Assembly (NCBI GenBank): GCA_949372955.1
Contig: CASIAX010000004.1
Coordinates: forward strand, 1-64,000
DNA: 64,000 nucleotides
Source of the DNA: SGZJ01 sp949372955
Lineage (GTDB): Bacteria; Bacteroidota; Bacteroidia; Flavobacteriales; Flavobacteriaceae
Reading direction: 5' to 3'
Position 1 is the stretch's first letter. Each line of letters opens with the position of its first letter. A model generated the notes under the pieces. It saw only the letters and a list, made by a program, of their open reading frames with translations. It had not been told where the DNA came from and ran no database searches. The translations under genes and the position numbers were made by a program. This document shows positions 54,633-62,811 of the stretch, piece after piece.

Positions 54633-54646
54633 AAAAAAAATTAATT

Positions 54647-55045
54647 ATGTATACAGATCCAATAGCGGATTATTTAACAAGAGTTAGAAATGCAGTGGCT
54701 GCCAAGCACAGAGTGGTTGAGATCCCTGCATCTAATCTTAAAAAAGAAATTACTAAAATATTATTCGATCAAGGGTATATTTTAAGTTATAAGTTTGAAG
54801 ACTCTACAGTTCAGGGTACAATTAAAATTGCACTCAAATACAATAAACTGAGCCAAGAGCCTGTAATTAAAAAAATCCAAAGATTAAGTAAACCTGGTTT
54901 ACGTAAATATTCAAATTCTAATGACTTACCTAGAATTTTAAATGGTCTTGGTATTGCAATAGTGTCTACTTCCAGAGGAGTTATGACTGCTAAGCAAGCA
55001 AAGAGACATAATGTTGGTGGTGAGGTAATTTGTTACGTATACTAA
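54647..55045 (+). CDS. rpsH: 30S ribosomal protein S8
   Basis: 132 residues. DPIADYLTRVRNAVAAKH and the C-terminus VSTSRGVMTAKQAKRHNVGGEV are diagnostic. Binds 16S helix 21; the E. coli protein represses its own operon. Fifteen bases to rplF. Confidence 0.98.
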   Translation: MYTDPIADYLTRVRNAVAAKHRVVEIPASNLKKEITKILFDQGYILSYKFEDSTVQGTIKIALKYNKLSQEPVIKKIQRLSKPGLRKYSNSNDLPRILNGLGIAIVSTSRGVMTAKQAKRHNVGGEVICYVY

Positions 55046-55060
55046 TTTAAAGATAATATA

Positions 55061-55603
55061 ATGTCAAGAATAGGAAATAATCCAGTAACAATACCAGAAG
55101 GTGTAACTATTAGTATTGAAAATAGTATTGTTACGGTAAAAGGTAAATTAGGAGAACTAAGTCAAGAGTTTTCTGATATTACAATAAAAATAGAAGACAA
55201 CTTAGTCATATTGACTAGATCTTCTGAGCATAAAGATCATAAAGCTAAACATGGTTTATATAGAGCCCTAATTAGCAATATGGTTGATGGAGTTACAACT
55301 GGTTGGACAAAGGAATTAGAGCTTGTTGGAGTTGGTTATAGAGCAACTAATCAAGGGCAAAAGCTTGATTTAGCTTTAGGCTATTCACACAACATAGTTT
55401 TACAAGTGGTTCCTGAAGTTAAAGTTGAGACTATTTCAGAAAAAGGGAAAAACCCAATTGTTAAATTAACATCTAACGACAAACAATTAATAGGTCAAGT
55501 AGCTGCTAAAATTAGAGGATTCAGAAGTCCAGAACCTTATAAAGGTAAAGGAGTTAGATTTGTAGGTGAACAAGTTAGAAGAAAAGCTGGTAAATCAGCT
55601 TAA
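55061..55603 (+). CDS. rplF: 50S ribosomal protein L6
   Basis: 180 residues with two similar domains and the signature EPYKGKGVRFVGEQVRRKAGKSA at the C-terminus. Near the sarcin-ricin loop. Fifteen bases to rplR. Confidence 0.98.
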   Translation: MSRIGNNPVTIPEGVTISIENSIVTVKGKLGELSQEFSDITIKIEDNLVILTRSSEHKDHKAKHGLYRALISNMVDGVTTGWTKELELVGVGYRATNQGQKLDLALGYSHNIVLQVVPEVKVETISEKGKNPIVKLTSNDKQLIGQVAAKIRGFRSPEPYKGKGVRFVGEQVRRKAGKSA

Positions 55604-55618
55604 AAATATATTTGAATT

Positions 55619-55975
55619 ATGGCATTAACAAAACAAGATAGAAGACAAAGAATTAGAAATAGAATCAGAAAGATAATTTCTGGTACTTCAGGTAATCCTA
55701 GGCTGTCTGTATATAGAAGTAATAAAGAAATCTATGCTCAATTAATTGATGATGTTTCTGGAAAAACTATATGTGCTTGCTCTTCTAGAGAAAAAGAAAT
55801 TATTACTGCAGAAGTAACTAAAAAAGACATTGCTACTTTAGTCGGTAAGACATTAGCAGAGAAAGCTGTGAAATTAGGTGTTAGTAAAGTATCATTTGAT
55901 AGAGCAGGTTATTTATATCATGGACGTGTGAAGTCTTTGGCCGATGGTGCTAGAGAAGGAGGACTTAAATTTTAA
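55619..55975 (+). CDS. rplR: 50S ribosomal protein L18
   Basis: 118 residues. RIRNRIRKIISGTSGNPRLS and FDRAGYLYHGRVKSLADGAREGGL are typical. Binds 5S rRNA with L5. Four bases to rpsE. Confidence 0.97.
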   Translation: MALTKQDRRQRIRNRIRKIISGTSGNPRLSVYRSNKEIYAQLIDDVSGKTICACSSREKEIITAEVTKKDIATLVGKTLAEKAVKLGVSKVSFDRAGYLYHGRVKSLADGAREGGLKF

Positions 55976-55979
55976 TTAT

Positions 55980-56495
55980 ATGTATCAAAACGTAGAATCA
56001 GTAAAACCAAGTGGATTAGATCTTAAAGATCGTTTAGTTGGTGTTCAAAGAGTTACTAAAGTAACAAAAGGTGGTAGAGCATTTGGTTTCTCTGCAATTG
56101 TTGTTGTAGGAGATGGAAATGGAGTTGTTGGACATGGATTAGGAAAATCTAAAGATGTTGCAAGTGCCATAGCTAAAGCTGTGGAAGATGCAAAAAAGAA
56201 TCTAGTTAGAATCCCTTTAATAAAGGGTACTTTACCTCACGAACAAAAAGGTAAATTTGGTGGAGCTAGAGTCAATATTATTCCTGCTGCACCTGGTACA
56301 GGTGTTATTGCAGGGGGTGCACTTAGAATAGTTCTTGAAGCAGTTGGAGTACATGATGTATTGTCAAAATCTCAAGGATCTTCAAATCCTCACAACGTTG
56401 TTAAAGCTACTTTTGAGGCTTTATTGAATTTAAGAGACGCAAACACTATTGCAAAAAATAGAGGTATATCTCTACAAAAAGTTTTTAATGGATAA
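55980..56495 (+). CDS. rpsE: 30S ribosomal protein S5
   Basis: 171 residues from ATG 55980 (MYQNVESVKPSGLDLKDR); the upstream in-frame ATG 55944 lies in rplR. It has the double-stranded-RNA-binding fold (LKDRLVGVQRVTKVTKGGRAF) and the GxGxxxxV region of the S5 C-domain (GTGVIAGGALRIVLEAVGVHD). Part of mRNA entry and decoding accuracy. Four bases to rpmD. Confidence 0.96.
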   Translation: MYQNVESVKPSGLDLKDRLVGVQRVTKVTKGGRAFGFSAIVVVGDGNGVVGHGLGKSKDVASAIAKAVEDAKKNLVRIPLIKGTLPHEQKGKFGGARVNIIPAAPGTGVIAGGALRIVLEAVGVHDVLSKSQGSSNPHNVVKATFEALLNLRDANTIAKNRGISLQKVFNG

Positions 56496-56499
56496 TAAC

Positions 56500-56679
56500 A
56501 TGAAGAAGATAATAGTAACACAAGAAAAAAGTGCGATCAACCGCACGCTAAGACAAAAAAGAACTTTAGTTGCTCTTGGTCTTAAAAGAATTGGGCATAG
56601 CATAGAGCATGATGCTTCTGCCAATATTCTTGGTATGATAAAAAAAGTTAATCATTTAGTTTCTTTTAAAGAAGCTTAA
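56500..56679 (+). CDS. rpmD: 50S ribosomal protein L30
   Basis: 59 residues from the ATG at 56500 (MKKIIVTQEKSAINR). KRTLVALGLKRIGHSIEHD is the family core. The earlier in-frame ATG at 56488 lies inside the end of rpsE and would add four residues. Seventeen bases to rplO. Confidence 0.94.
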   Translation: MKKIIVTQEKSAINRTLRQKRTLVALGLKRIGHSIEHDASANILGMIKKVNHLVSFKEA

Positions 56680-56696
56680 TAAAAAAAACACTTAGA

Positions 56697-57149
56697 ATGG
56701 ATTTAAGTAATTTAAAACCTGCTGAAGGATCAGTTAATAATAATAGTAAAAGAATTGGTAGAGGACAAGGTTCTGGGAAAGGTGGAACTGCTACTAGAGG
56801 TCACAAAGGAGCTAAGTCTAGATCTGGATATTCTAGAAAAATAGGATTTGAGGGTGGACAGATGCCTCTTCAAAGACGTGTACCTAAATTTGGATTTACT
56901 AATATTAATAGAAAAGAATACCAAGGGATTAACCTTGATGTAATTCAAGAATTAGTTGATGGTAAAAAAATAAAGGACTCCTTAGATTTTAACTCTATTA
57001 TAGAGTTACGTTTAGCTAGAAAAAATGAACTAGTTAAAATATTAGGAAGAGGAGAATTAAAAGCAAAAATTAAAGTATCTGCTCACAAATTCACTGCTAC
57101 TGCAAAAAATGCAATTGAGGCAGCTGGAGGAGAAGTAGTAATATTATAA
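56697..57149 (+). CDS. rplO: 50S ribosomal protein L15
   Basis: 150 residues. The Gly/Lys/Arg-rich N-terminal tail (KRIGRGQGSGKGGTATRGHK) threads into 23S rRNA; SAHKFTATAKNAIEAAGGEV is the C-terminal signature. Four bases to secY. Confidence 0.98.
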   Translation: MDLSNLKPAEGSVNNNSKRIGRGQGSGKGGTATRGHKGAKSRSGYSRKIGFEGGQMPLQRRVPKFGFTNINRKEYQGINLDVIQELVDGKKIKDSLDFNSIIELRLARKNELVKILGRGELKAKIKVSAHKFTATAKNAIEAAGGEVVIL

Positions 57150-57153
57150 TTAT

Positions 57154-58512
57154 ATGAAATTTATAGATACAATAAAAAATGTTTGGAATATAACTGAGTT
57201 AAAAGATAGAATTCTTTTTACCCTAGCTATGTTATTAGTTTACCGTTTTGGTGCTCAAATAACTATACCAGGGATCGATGCTGAGTTACTAGTTGGTAGT
57301 GGTTTAGATTCCCAAACATCCGAAGGTATTTTAGGGCTATTAAATGCCTTTACAGGAGGTGCTTTTGCAAACGCATCTGTTTTTGCTCTTGGTATTATGC
57401 CGTATATTTCTGCATCAATTGTAGTGCAACTGATGGGGATAGCAATCCCTTATCTTCAAAAACTTCAAAAAGAAGGTGCTAGTGGTCAGAAAAAAATTAC
57501 TCAAATCACCAGATGGTTAACTATTGCTATTTGTATGGTTCAAGCACCTGGTTATTTAGCGAGTTTAGATCTTATGTTTGGCATCCCTCAAGAAGCCTTT
57601 TTACTTGGACAAGGGCCAATATTTTTCTTCACTGGAACTGTAGTTTTAGTTACAGGCTGTATTTTTGCAATGTGGTTAGGTGAAAAAATAACAGATAAGG
57701 GTATTGGAAACGGTATTTCTTTATTAATTACTGTTGGTATTATTGCTAATATGCCACAATCATTTATACAAGAATATGCAGCTAGAGTTACTGGATCTAA
57801 TGGTGGTTTAATGATGATACTAATCGAACTAGTTATCTGGTGGTTAATAATTCTAGCATCAGTATACTTAGTAATGGCTGTTAGAAGAATAGCTGTTCAA
57901 TACGCAAGAAGAACCGCTTCTGGTAGTTATGAAAAAAATATTTCTGGTTCAAGGCAATTTCTTCCATTAAAGTTAAATGCATCAGGAGTTATGCCTATCA
58001 TATTTGCTCAAGCATTAATGTTTGTTCCTGGTCTTATTGGAGGTTCTAGTTTTTTAAAGGACTCTTCATTTGGTCAATGGATGGCATCTAACTTCAGTGA
58101 TATTTTCGGATTTTGGTATAATGTTGTATTTGGATTACTTATTATAGTGTTTACATATTTTTATACTGCGATAACGGTTCCTACTAATAAGATGGCGGAT
58201 GATTTAAAAAGGAGTGGTGGATTTATTCCTGGTATAAGACCAGGTTCAGAGACATCTGAGTTTTTAGATAAAATTATGTCTCACATAACACTTCCTGGAT
58301 CTGTATTCTTGGCTTTAATAGCAGTATTTCCTGCTTTTGTTGTTCAGTTTATGGATGTTCAACAAGGATGGGCATTATTTTTTGGTGGTACATCTTTATT
58401 AATTATGGTTGGTGTGGCGATAGATACAATGCAACAGGTTAATTCATATTTATTGAATAAGCATTACGATGGACTGATGAAGGCCGGTAAAAATAGAAAA
58501 ACAGGAATCTAA
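57154..58512 (+). CDS. secY: Preprotein translocase subunit SecY
   Basis: 452 residues with ten membrane helices. The plug and channel region includes FTGGAFANASVFALGIMPYISASIVVQLM; the cytoplasmic loops have GEKITDKGIGNGISLLI and DLKRSGGFIPGIRPG, which contact SecA and ribosome. Its stop overlaps the infA start by one base (TAATG). No map gene lies between secY and infA. Confidence 0.98.
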   Translation: MKFIDTIKNVWNITELKDRILFTLAMLLVYRFGAQITIPGIDAELLVGSGLDSQTSEGILGLLNAFTGGAFANASVFALGIMPYISASIVVQLMGIAIPYLQKLQKEGASGQKKITQITRWLTIAICMVQAPGYLASLDLMFGIPQEAFLLGQGPIFFFTGTVVLVTGCIFAMWLGEKITDKGIGNGISLLITVGIIANMPQSFIQEYAARVTGSNGGLMMILIELVIWWLIILASVYLVMAVRRIAVQYARRTASGSYEKNISGSRQFLPLKLNASGVMPIIFAQALMFVPGLIGGSSFLKDSSFGQWMASNFSDIFGFWYNVVFGLLIIVFTYFYTAITVPTNKMADDLKRSGGFIPGIRPGSETSEFLDKIMSHITLPGSVFLALIAVFPAFVVQFMDVQQGWALFFGGTSLLIMVGVAIDTMQQVNSYLLNKHYDGLMKAGKNRKTGI

Positions 58513-58727
58513 TGGCAAAGCAAGCAGCAATAGAGCAAGATGGCTCAATAATAGAAGCGTTGTCCAATGCAATGTTTAGAGTAGAATTAGAAAATGGTCA
58601 TATTGTGACTGCACATATATCTGGTAAAATGCGTATGCATTACATCAAGTTGTTGCCAGGAGATAAAGTTAAATTAGAAATGAGTCCTTATGATTTATCA
58701 AAGGCTCGCATAACATATAGATATTAA
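58512..58727 (+). CDS. infA: Translation initiation factor IF-1
   Basis: 71 residues, OB fold. IEALSNAMFRVELENGHIV and ISGKMRMHYIKLLPGDKV are conserved. Overlaps secY by one base; nine bases before rpmJ. Confidence 0.97.
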   Translation: MAKQAAIEQDGSIIEALSNAMFRVELENGHIVTAHISGKMRMHYIKLLPGDKVKLEMSPYDLSKARITYRY

Positions 58728-58736
58728 TAAAAAATC

Positions 58737-58853
58737 ATGAAAGTAAGAGCTTCAGTAAAAAAGAGAAGTGCAGATTGTAAAATTGTACGTAGAAAAGGTA
58801 GACTTTATGTGATAAACAAAAAGAATCCAAGGTTTAAACAAAGACAAGGTTAA
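58737..58853 (+). CDS. rpmJ: 50S ribosomal protein L36, zinc-free type
   Basis: A 38-residue protein reading MKVRASVKKRSADCKIVRRK and ending NPRFKQRQG. Of the usual zinc ligands only Cys14 remains: the others are Ser11, Asn27 and Phe33, so no zinc is bound. It lies nine bases after infA and two before rpsM. Confidence 0.96.
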   Translation: MKVRASVKKRSADCKIVRRKGRLYVINKKNPRFKQRQG

Positions 58854-58855
58854 TT

Positions 58856-59230
58856 ATGGCAAGAATAGCAGGTGTAGATATACCAAAACAAAAAAGAGGA
58901 GTTATTTCCCTTACCTATATATTCGGTATAGGTAGAACTCGCGCAAAAGAAATTTTGAAGGCCGCGGGTGTTGATGACAGCGTTAAAGTTAACGATTGGT
59001 CAGATTCAGATATCAGTAAAATACGTGAGGCTGTTAGCACATTCACTATTGAAGGAGAATTACGTTCAGAAACTCAATTAAACATTAAACGTTTAATGGA
59101 TATTGGGTGTTACAGAGGTATCAGACACAGATCTGGTTTACCTTTGAGAGGTCAAAGAACTAAAAACAACTCTAGAACTAGAAAAGGAAGAAGAAAAACA
59201 GTTGCTAACAAGAAAAAAGTAACTAAATAA
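58856..59230 (+). CDS. rpsM: 30S ribosomal protein S13
   Basis: 124 residues. RIAGVDIPKQKRGVISLTYI and GIRHRSGLPLRGQRTKNNSR, with a Lys-rich tail that reaches the P-site tRNA. Eleven bases to rpsK. Confidence 0.98.
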   Translation: MARIAGVDIPKQKRGVISLTYIFGIGRTRAKEILKAAGVDDSVKVNDWSDSDISKIREAVSTFTIEGELRSETQLNIKRLMDIGCYRGIRHRSGLPLRGQRTKNNSRTRKGRRKTVANKKKVTK

Positions 59231-59241
59231 TAATTAGTAAT

Positions 59242-59625
59242 ATGGCAAAGTCAAGTACTAAAAAGCGTAAAGTAATAGTTGAATCTATAGGTGAGGCACA
59301 TATTGTTGCATCATTTAACAATATTATTATATCATTAACTAACAAAAAAGGAGACGTTATCTCTTGGTCATCTGCTGGTAAGATGGGCTTTAGAGGTTCG
59401 AAGAAAAACACTCCCTATGCTGCTCAATTAGCTGCTGAAGATGCAGCAGGTGTTGCAAAAGATGCTGGTTTGAGAAAGGTTAAGGTATATGTAAAAGGTC
59501 CCGGAAATGGAAGAGAGTCAGCAATTAGATCTATTCATAATGCAGGTATTGAAGTCGCAGAAATAATTGATGTGACTCCAACTCCACATAATGGTTGTAG
59601 ACCACCTAAACGTAGAAGAGTTTAA
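59242..59625 (+). CDS. rpsK: 30S ribosomal protein S11
   Basis: 127 residues. HIVASFNNIIISLTNKKG, KGPGNGRESAIRSI and the end HNGCRPPKRRRV are diagnostic; the Asn-Gly of PHNGCRPP is the isoaspartate site known in other bacteria. A 94-base foldable gap follows. Confidence 0.98.
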   Translation: MAKSSTKKRKVIVESIGEAHIVASFNNIIISLTNKKGDVISWSSAGKMGFRGSKKNTPYAAQLAAEDAAGVAKDAGLRKVKVYVKGPGNGRESAIRSIHNAGIEVAEIIDVTPTPHNGCRPPKRRRV

Positions 59626-59649
59626 ATAACAATTATAATAAGTATAATC

Positions 59650-59703
59650 AGAGACAAAACACTATCGAAGGATTAGATTAAGACCTTAATTCATAGTTAC
59701 TCT
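59650..59703 (+). promoter_or_regulatory. Candidate S4-type leader before rpsD
   Basis: Three nested helices: AGAG (59650-59653) with CTCT (59700-59703); ACTAT (59661-59665) with ATAGT (59693-59697); AAGG (59668-59671) with CCTT (59684-59687), enclosing a 12-base loop. It ends 16 bases before the rpsD ATG. S4 autoregulates its operon in other bacteria through mRNA folds, and ribosomal leaders have been predicted in Bacteroidota; the link here is inference. Confidence 0.5.
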
Positions 59704-59719
59704 AAAAAAACAAAAAACA

Positions 59720-60325
59720 ATGGCAAGATATACTGGTCCAAAAACAAAAATTGCAAGAAAATTTGGTGAAGCAATTTTCGGAGAAGATAAATCTTTTGAG
59801 AAAAGAAACTATCCACCTGGTCAACACGGAAATACCCGTAGACGTGGTAAAAAATCTGAGTACTCTGTACAACTTATGGAGAAGCAAAAAGCTAAATATA
59901 CATATGGTATATTAGAAAAGCAATTTAGAAACATGTTTAAAAAAGCAACCGCTGCAACTGGAATTACCGGTGAGGTATTATTACAACTTTGTGAATCAAG
60001 GTTAGATAATGTTGTATTTAGAATGGGTTTATCAAACTCAAGAAGTGGAGCAAGACAACTTGTATCTCACAGACATATTACTGTCAATGGAGGAATAGTT
60101 AACATACCTTCTTACAGTTTAAAACCTGGAGACGTAGTAGCTGTTAGAGAGAAGTCGAAGTCTTTAGAGACAATCGATAGAGCTCTTTCTAACTCCTCAA
60201 GTGTATTTGAATGGATTACATGGAATGGTGATTTAATGCAAGGAACATACGTTTCAATTCCTGCAAGAATTCAAATTCCTGAAAACATTAATGAACAGTT
60301 CATTGTTGAATTGTACTCAAAATAA
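59720..60325 (+). CDS. rpsD: 30S ribosomal protein S4
   Basis: 201 residues. KKSEYSVQLMEKQKAKYTYG and the S4 RNA-binding domain CESRLDNVVFRMGLSNSRSGARQLVSHRHI are present. No N-terminal zinc cysteines (C- form). It starts 30S assembly and represses its own synthesis in E. coli and Bacillus. Twenty bases to rpoA. Confidence 0.98.
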   Translation: MARYTGPKTKIARKFGEAIFGEDKSFEKRNYPPGQHGNTRRRGKKSEYSVQLMEKQKAKYTYGILEKQFRNMFKKATAATGITGEVLLQLCESRLDNVVFRMGLSNSRSGARQLVSHRHITVNGGIVNIPSYSLKPGDVVAVREKSKSLETIDRALSNSSSVFEWITWNGDLMQGTYVSIPARIQIPENINEQFIVELYSK

Positions 60326-60345
60326 TAATTAATATACAAAGTATT

Positions 60346-61338
60346 ATGGCAATATTAAATTTTCAAAAACCGGACAAAGTAATAATGATCAATTCAACTG
60401 ATTTTGAAGGTAAATTCGAATTCAGACCACTTGAACCTGGTTATGGCTTAACAGTTGGTAATGCTCTGAGAAGAGTTTTATTATCTTCTCTTGAGGGATT
60501 TGCAATTACTTCAGTAAAAATTGAAGGAGTTGATCACGAATTCTCAACTATTGCAGGTGTTGTAGAAGATGTTACTGAAATTATTTTAAATTTAAAACAA
60601 GTTCGTTTTAAAAGACAAATTGATGAAGTTGATAATGAAACTGTTTCTATATCTCTTTCTGGTCAAGACAAAATAACTGCTGGTGATTTTCAGAAGTTTA
60701 TTTCTGGTTTTCAAGTTTTAAACTCAGATCAAGTTATTTGTAATTTAGATTCTAAAGTTAAGATTCAAATGGAATTATCTATCGAAAAGGGTAGAGGTTA
60801 TGTTCCTGCTGAGGAAAATAAAAAATCTAGTACTCCAATAGGTACGATTTTTACAGATTCTATTTTCACACCTATTAAAAATGTGAAATATGCTGTAGAA
60901 AACTTCAGGGTTGAACAAAAGACTGATTATGAAAAATTAGTATTTGAAATAATGACTGATGGCTCTATAAGCCCACAAGATGCATTAACTGATGCTGCAA
61001 GAATTTTAATACATCACTTTATGCTCTTCTCTGACGAAAGAATTACTCTTGAAGCAGATGAAATTGCTAAGACTGAAACTTATGATGAGGAATCATTACA
61101 TATGCGTCAACTTCTTAAAACTAAGTTAATTGATATGGATCTTTCTGTTCGTGCACTAAACTGTTTAAAAGCTGCAGAAGTAGACACTTTGGGAGATTTA
61201 GTTTCGTTTAATAAAAACGATTTGATGAAATTTAGAAATTTTGGTAAAAAATCTCTAACTGAACTAGAGGAACTTGTGATCGTAAAAGGGTTGAATTTCG
61301 GAATGGATTTAACAAAATATAAATTAGATAAAGATTAA
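60346..61338 (+). CDS. rpoA: RNA polymerase alpha subunit
   Basis: 330 residues. The N-terminal dimer domain has FEFRPLEPGYGLTVGNALRRVLLSS and EGVDHEFSTIAGVVEDVTEII; an acidic linker around 235-250 leads to the C-terminal domain (SVRALNCLKAAEVDTLGDLV, RNFGKKSLTELEELV) that contacts UP elements and activators. Twenty-seven bases to rplQ. Confidence 0.98.
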   Translation: MAILNFQKPDKVIMINSTDFEGKFEFRPLEPGYGLTVGNALRRVLLSSLEGFAITSVKIEGVDHEFSTIAGVVEDVTEIILNLKQVRFKRQIDEVDNETVSISLSGQDKITAGDFQKFISGFQVLNSDQVICNLDSKVKIQMELSIEKGRGYVPAEENKKSSTPIGTIFTDSIFTPIKNVKYAVENFRVEQKTDYEKLVFEIMTDGSISPQDALTDAARILIHHFMLFSDERITLEADEIAKTETYDEESLHMRQLLKTKLIDMDLSVRALNCLKAAEVDTLGDLVSFNKNDLMKFRNFGKKSLTELEELVIVKGLNFGMDLTKYKLDKD

Positions 61339-61365
61339 TTTATTAGACTATAAATAAATTTAATA

Positions 61366-61878
61366 ATGAGACACGGAAAAAAAATTAACCATTTAGGAAG
61401 AAAAACTGCTCATAGAAAATCTATGTTAGCTAATATGGCTTGTTCTTTAATCGAAAATAAGCGTATAAATACTACTACTGCTAAAGCTAAAGCTTTAAAG
61501 CAATTTGTAGAACCACTAATTACTAAGTCAAAATCAGATACTACTCAGAACAGAAGAATTGTTTTTGCTAGACTAAGACAAAAAGAAGCTGTTGCAGAAC
61601 TATTTCGTGATGTTTCTGCTAAAATAGCTGATCGACCAGGTGGTTATACTAGAGTTATTAGACTAGGAAATAGACTTGGTGATAATGCTGATATGGCTAT
61701 GATCGAGTTAGTTGATTATAATGAAACTTATGAAGCTGGTAAAAAGAAAAAATCGACTACTAGACGACGTAAAAAAAGCACTACTGCTAAAGTCGCTACC
61801 CCTGAAGTAGAGTCTACAGAAATAGTTGATGCTCCACAAGTTGAATCCCCTGAAACTGAATCACCAGAAGAAAAATAA
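61366..61878 (+). CDS. rplQ: 50S ribosomal protein L17 with a charged C-terminal tail
   Basis: 170 residues. The core (residues 1-125: MRHGKKINHLGRKTAHRKSM ... RLGNRLGDNADMAMIELV) is standard. About 45 further residues form a low-complexity tail, first basic (KKKKSTTRRRKKSTT) and then acidic and proline-rich (VESPETESPEEK); such tails occur on L17 in Bacteroidota. Last gene of the ribosomal block. Confidence 0.96.
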   Translation: MRHGKKINHLGRKTAHRKSMLANMACSLIENKRINTTTAKAKALKQFVEPLITKSKSDTTQNRRIVFARLRQKEAVAELFRDVSAKIADRPGGYTRVIRLGNRLGDNADMAMIELVDYNETYEAGKKKKSTTRRRKKSTTAKVATPEVESTEIVDAPQVESPETESPEEK

Positions 61879-61947
61879 AGTTGTAAATATTTAAAAATTT
61901 TAAGATTTAATTAATATATCCTTAACATTTAGAATTATATATAATAT

Positions 61948-61955
61948 TATTTTTG
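61948..61955 (+). promoter_or_regulatory. Promoter -7 box of the secreted unknown gene
   Basis: TATTTTTG, a perfect TAnnTTTG, 14 bases before the ATG at 61970. No TTTG at the usual -33 spacing was found. It suggests the gene is expressed apart from the ribosomal block. Confidence 0.55.
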
Positions 61956-61969
61956 TAAAAAAAATCTTT

Positions 61970-62683
61970 ATGAAGAATATCAATTTATTTATTGTGTTTT
62001 TGTTGTTTAGTTTTGTAGCATTAGCTCAGACTAATACTGTTGATTCTGGAGGAAGTCAAGCCATGGAGAATTATGCCAAATTAGCTTCTGGTAATGGTAG
62101 TAATTTTGGTAATTCTATGATGTTTTATAATCCAAAAAGACAAATAGACGGTAAGTTTCATCTATTTGAAGACTGGAGTAATACAGCAGTTATTCACACA
62201 CTTTCAGATGATAAGTTCTTGGTAAAACGAATTAATTTAAATATTAAGAGAAATTCTTTTGAGGCTAAAATGAATGAATCTGATTCCATATTCTCATTTA
62301 CGTTCAATAACATAAAAAAAATTGTTGTCAATAATAAAACTTATAAGAACTATTATTATGACGATGATAATAGAGTTTACGAAATGTTATACGAGTCTGA
62401 TGATTACAAATTTATGAAGGGTTTTGAAGTTACGTTAATCACAGCTTCAGCTAACCCTTTAGTTAATAGACCAAATGACAAGTATGTTCGTGGAGAAGAT
62501 TATTTTATTATGATTAATGGTACGATCAGTCAGGTAAAATTAAAAAAGAAATCAATTTTTAAGACCTTGAAATTAGATAAGTTAAATTCATCTAATCTAG
62601 ATATGTTTGTGGACTCAAATTCACTTTCATTAAAGAAAGTAGAAGATGTAGTTAAACTCCTTGAGTATTATAACAGTATTTAG
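61970..62683 (+). CDS. Secreted protein of unknown function
   Basis: 237 residues. Signal peptide 1-19 (cut after VALA-Q). The mature part has many beta-type segments (FHLFEDWSNTAVIHTLSDDKFLVKRIN, YEMLYESDD) and a basic C-terminal region (QVKLKKKSIFKTLKLDK). It resembles an uncharacterised flavobacterial family; I cannot give a function. It has its own promoter box and terminator, between rplQ and carA. Confidence 0.75.
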   Translation: MKNINLFIVFLLFSFVALAQTNTVDSGGSQAMENYAKLASGNGSNFGNSMMFYNPKRQIDGKFHLFEDWSNTAVIHTLSDDKFLVKRINLNIKRNSFEAKMNESDSIFSFTFNNIKKIVVNNKTYKNYYYDDDNRVYEMLYESDDYKFMKGFEVTLITASANPLVNRPNDKYVRGEDYFIMINGTISQVKLKKKSIFKTLKLDKLNSSNLDMFVDSNSLSLKKVEDVVKLLEYYNSI

Positions 62684-62736
62684 TATTTCTGTTTAACTGC
62701 ATGAATTTGATTTTCATGTGACACAAAATTGTTAAT

Positions 62737-62768
62737 AAAGAGGTTAAGAAATTTAACCTCTTTTTTTA
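62737..62768 (+). terminator. Rho-independent terminator before carA
   Basis: Perfect 11-base stem AAAGAGGTTAA (62737-62747) with its complement at 62753-62763, five-base loop GAAAT, then a T run to 62767. It is 54 bases after the stop of the preceding gene. Confidence 0.9.
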
Positions 62769-62787
62769 TATAATTAATTATTATAAT

Positions 62788-62795
62788 TATTTTTG
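62788..62795 (+). promoter_or_regulatory. Promoter -7 box of carA
   Basis: TATTTTTG, a perfect TAnnTTTG, 16 bases before the carA ATG at 62812, just past the terminator. Confidence 0.55.
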
Positions 62796-62811
62796 TTTTA
62801 GTTTAGATATC

